From: CAZAYP01 sp964489425 [NCBI: uncultured Verrucomicrobiota bacterium]
GTDB lineage: Bacteria; Verrucomicrobiota; Kiritimatiellia; RZYC01
Length of the DNA stretch: 5,431 bases
Assembly: GCA_964489425.1 (NCBI GenBank)
Contig: CAZAYP010000149.1
Span: 1-5,431 of the forward strand
Direction: 5' to 3'
The translations under genes were made by a program, and so were the position numbers. Each line of letters opens with the position of its first letter. Position 1 is the first letter of the stretch. The notes under the pieces are model-generated. The model did not search any database, was not told the origin of the DNA, and worked only from the letters and a program-made list of their open reading frames with translations. This document shows positions 5,365 through 5,431 of this stretch, piece after piece.

Positions 5365-5431
5365 TCAGTTCATCCGCGCAGCAATTAAGAAAGCCTGATT
5401 TGTCGCGTTAATCGGGCCGACCACGGCCCGC
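5365..5431 (-). CDS. Possible 3' end of an upstream gene at the right edge
   Basis: In the frame starting at base 5430 the minus strand reads RAVVGPINATNQAFLIAARMN and then TGA (5367-5365). The composition looks like coding sequence, and the stop would overlap a CTG of the helicase frame as CTGA, mirroring the ATGA overlaps elsewhere in the window. Only 21 codons are visible, so neither identity nor reality can be settled. Confidence 0.35.
   Translation of the reverse strand, partial: RAVVGPINATNQAFLIAARMN
5413..5430. repeat. GC-rich hairpin at the right edge
   Basis: CGGGCCG (5413-5419) and CGGCCCG (5424-5430) form a perfect 7-bp stem with an ACCA loop (plus strand). There is no U run after it in the direction of the minus-strand genes, so it is not a clear terminator. 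It overlaps the possible coding tail of the upstream gene and may simply reflect GC-rich codons. Confidence 0.35.

Overview
The window is GC-rich and reads almost entirely on the minus strand, as a tight run of genes transcribed from the right end (5431) to the left end (1). Read in that order it holds: the possible tail of an upstream gene; a RepA-like hexameric helicase/ATPase; a repeat- and hairpin-rich gap; a primase-like protein with archaeo-eukaryotic-primase (AEP)-type motifs; a 59-aa helical protein; a 256-aa coiled-coil protein; a 163-base non-coding gap; a Nu1-like small terminase subunit; a 43-aa basic protein; a 106-aa unknown; a stand-alone M41-like zinc metallopeptidase; and about 180 bases that may start another gene.

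A helicase and primase beside a small terminase subunit indicate a tailed-phage genome or prophage, spanning the junction between replication and DNA-packaging modules. No integrase, repressor, tRNA, rRNA, CRISPR array or insertion sequence was seen. The host cannot be fixed from the sequence. High GC and this style of primase fit a GC-rich bacterium, and from memory similar primases occur in phages or plasmids of the Verrucomicrobiota/Planctomycetota group; that is a weak guess.

Right part (2661-5431): helicase (5266-4016) and primase (3910-2837) should work together at the fork, the helicase unwinding DNA and the primase making primers. Between them lie a perfect 16-bp direct repeat, tandem 7-bp repeats and two inverted repeats (3931-4044), a candidate origin or single-strand initiation site. 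The 59-aa gene is joined to the primase by an ATGA overlap, and the coiled-coil gene follows 62 bases later with its own strong ribosome binding site.

Left part (1-1664): the small terminase subunit would recognise phage DNA for packaging. The 43-aa gene is joined to it by an ATGA overlap, and the M41-like peptidase is joined to the 106-aa gene in the same way. No large terminase subunit is visible; if present it lies beyond the left edge. The best leads are the repeat cluster between helicase and primase, and the peptidase in a packaging neighbourhood.
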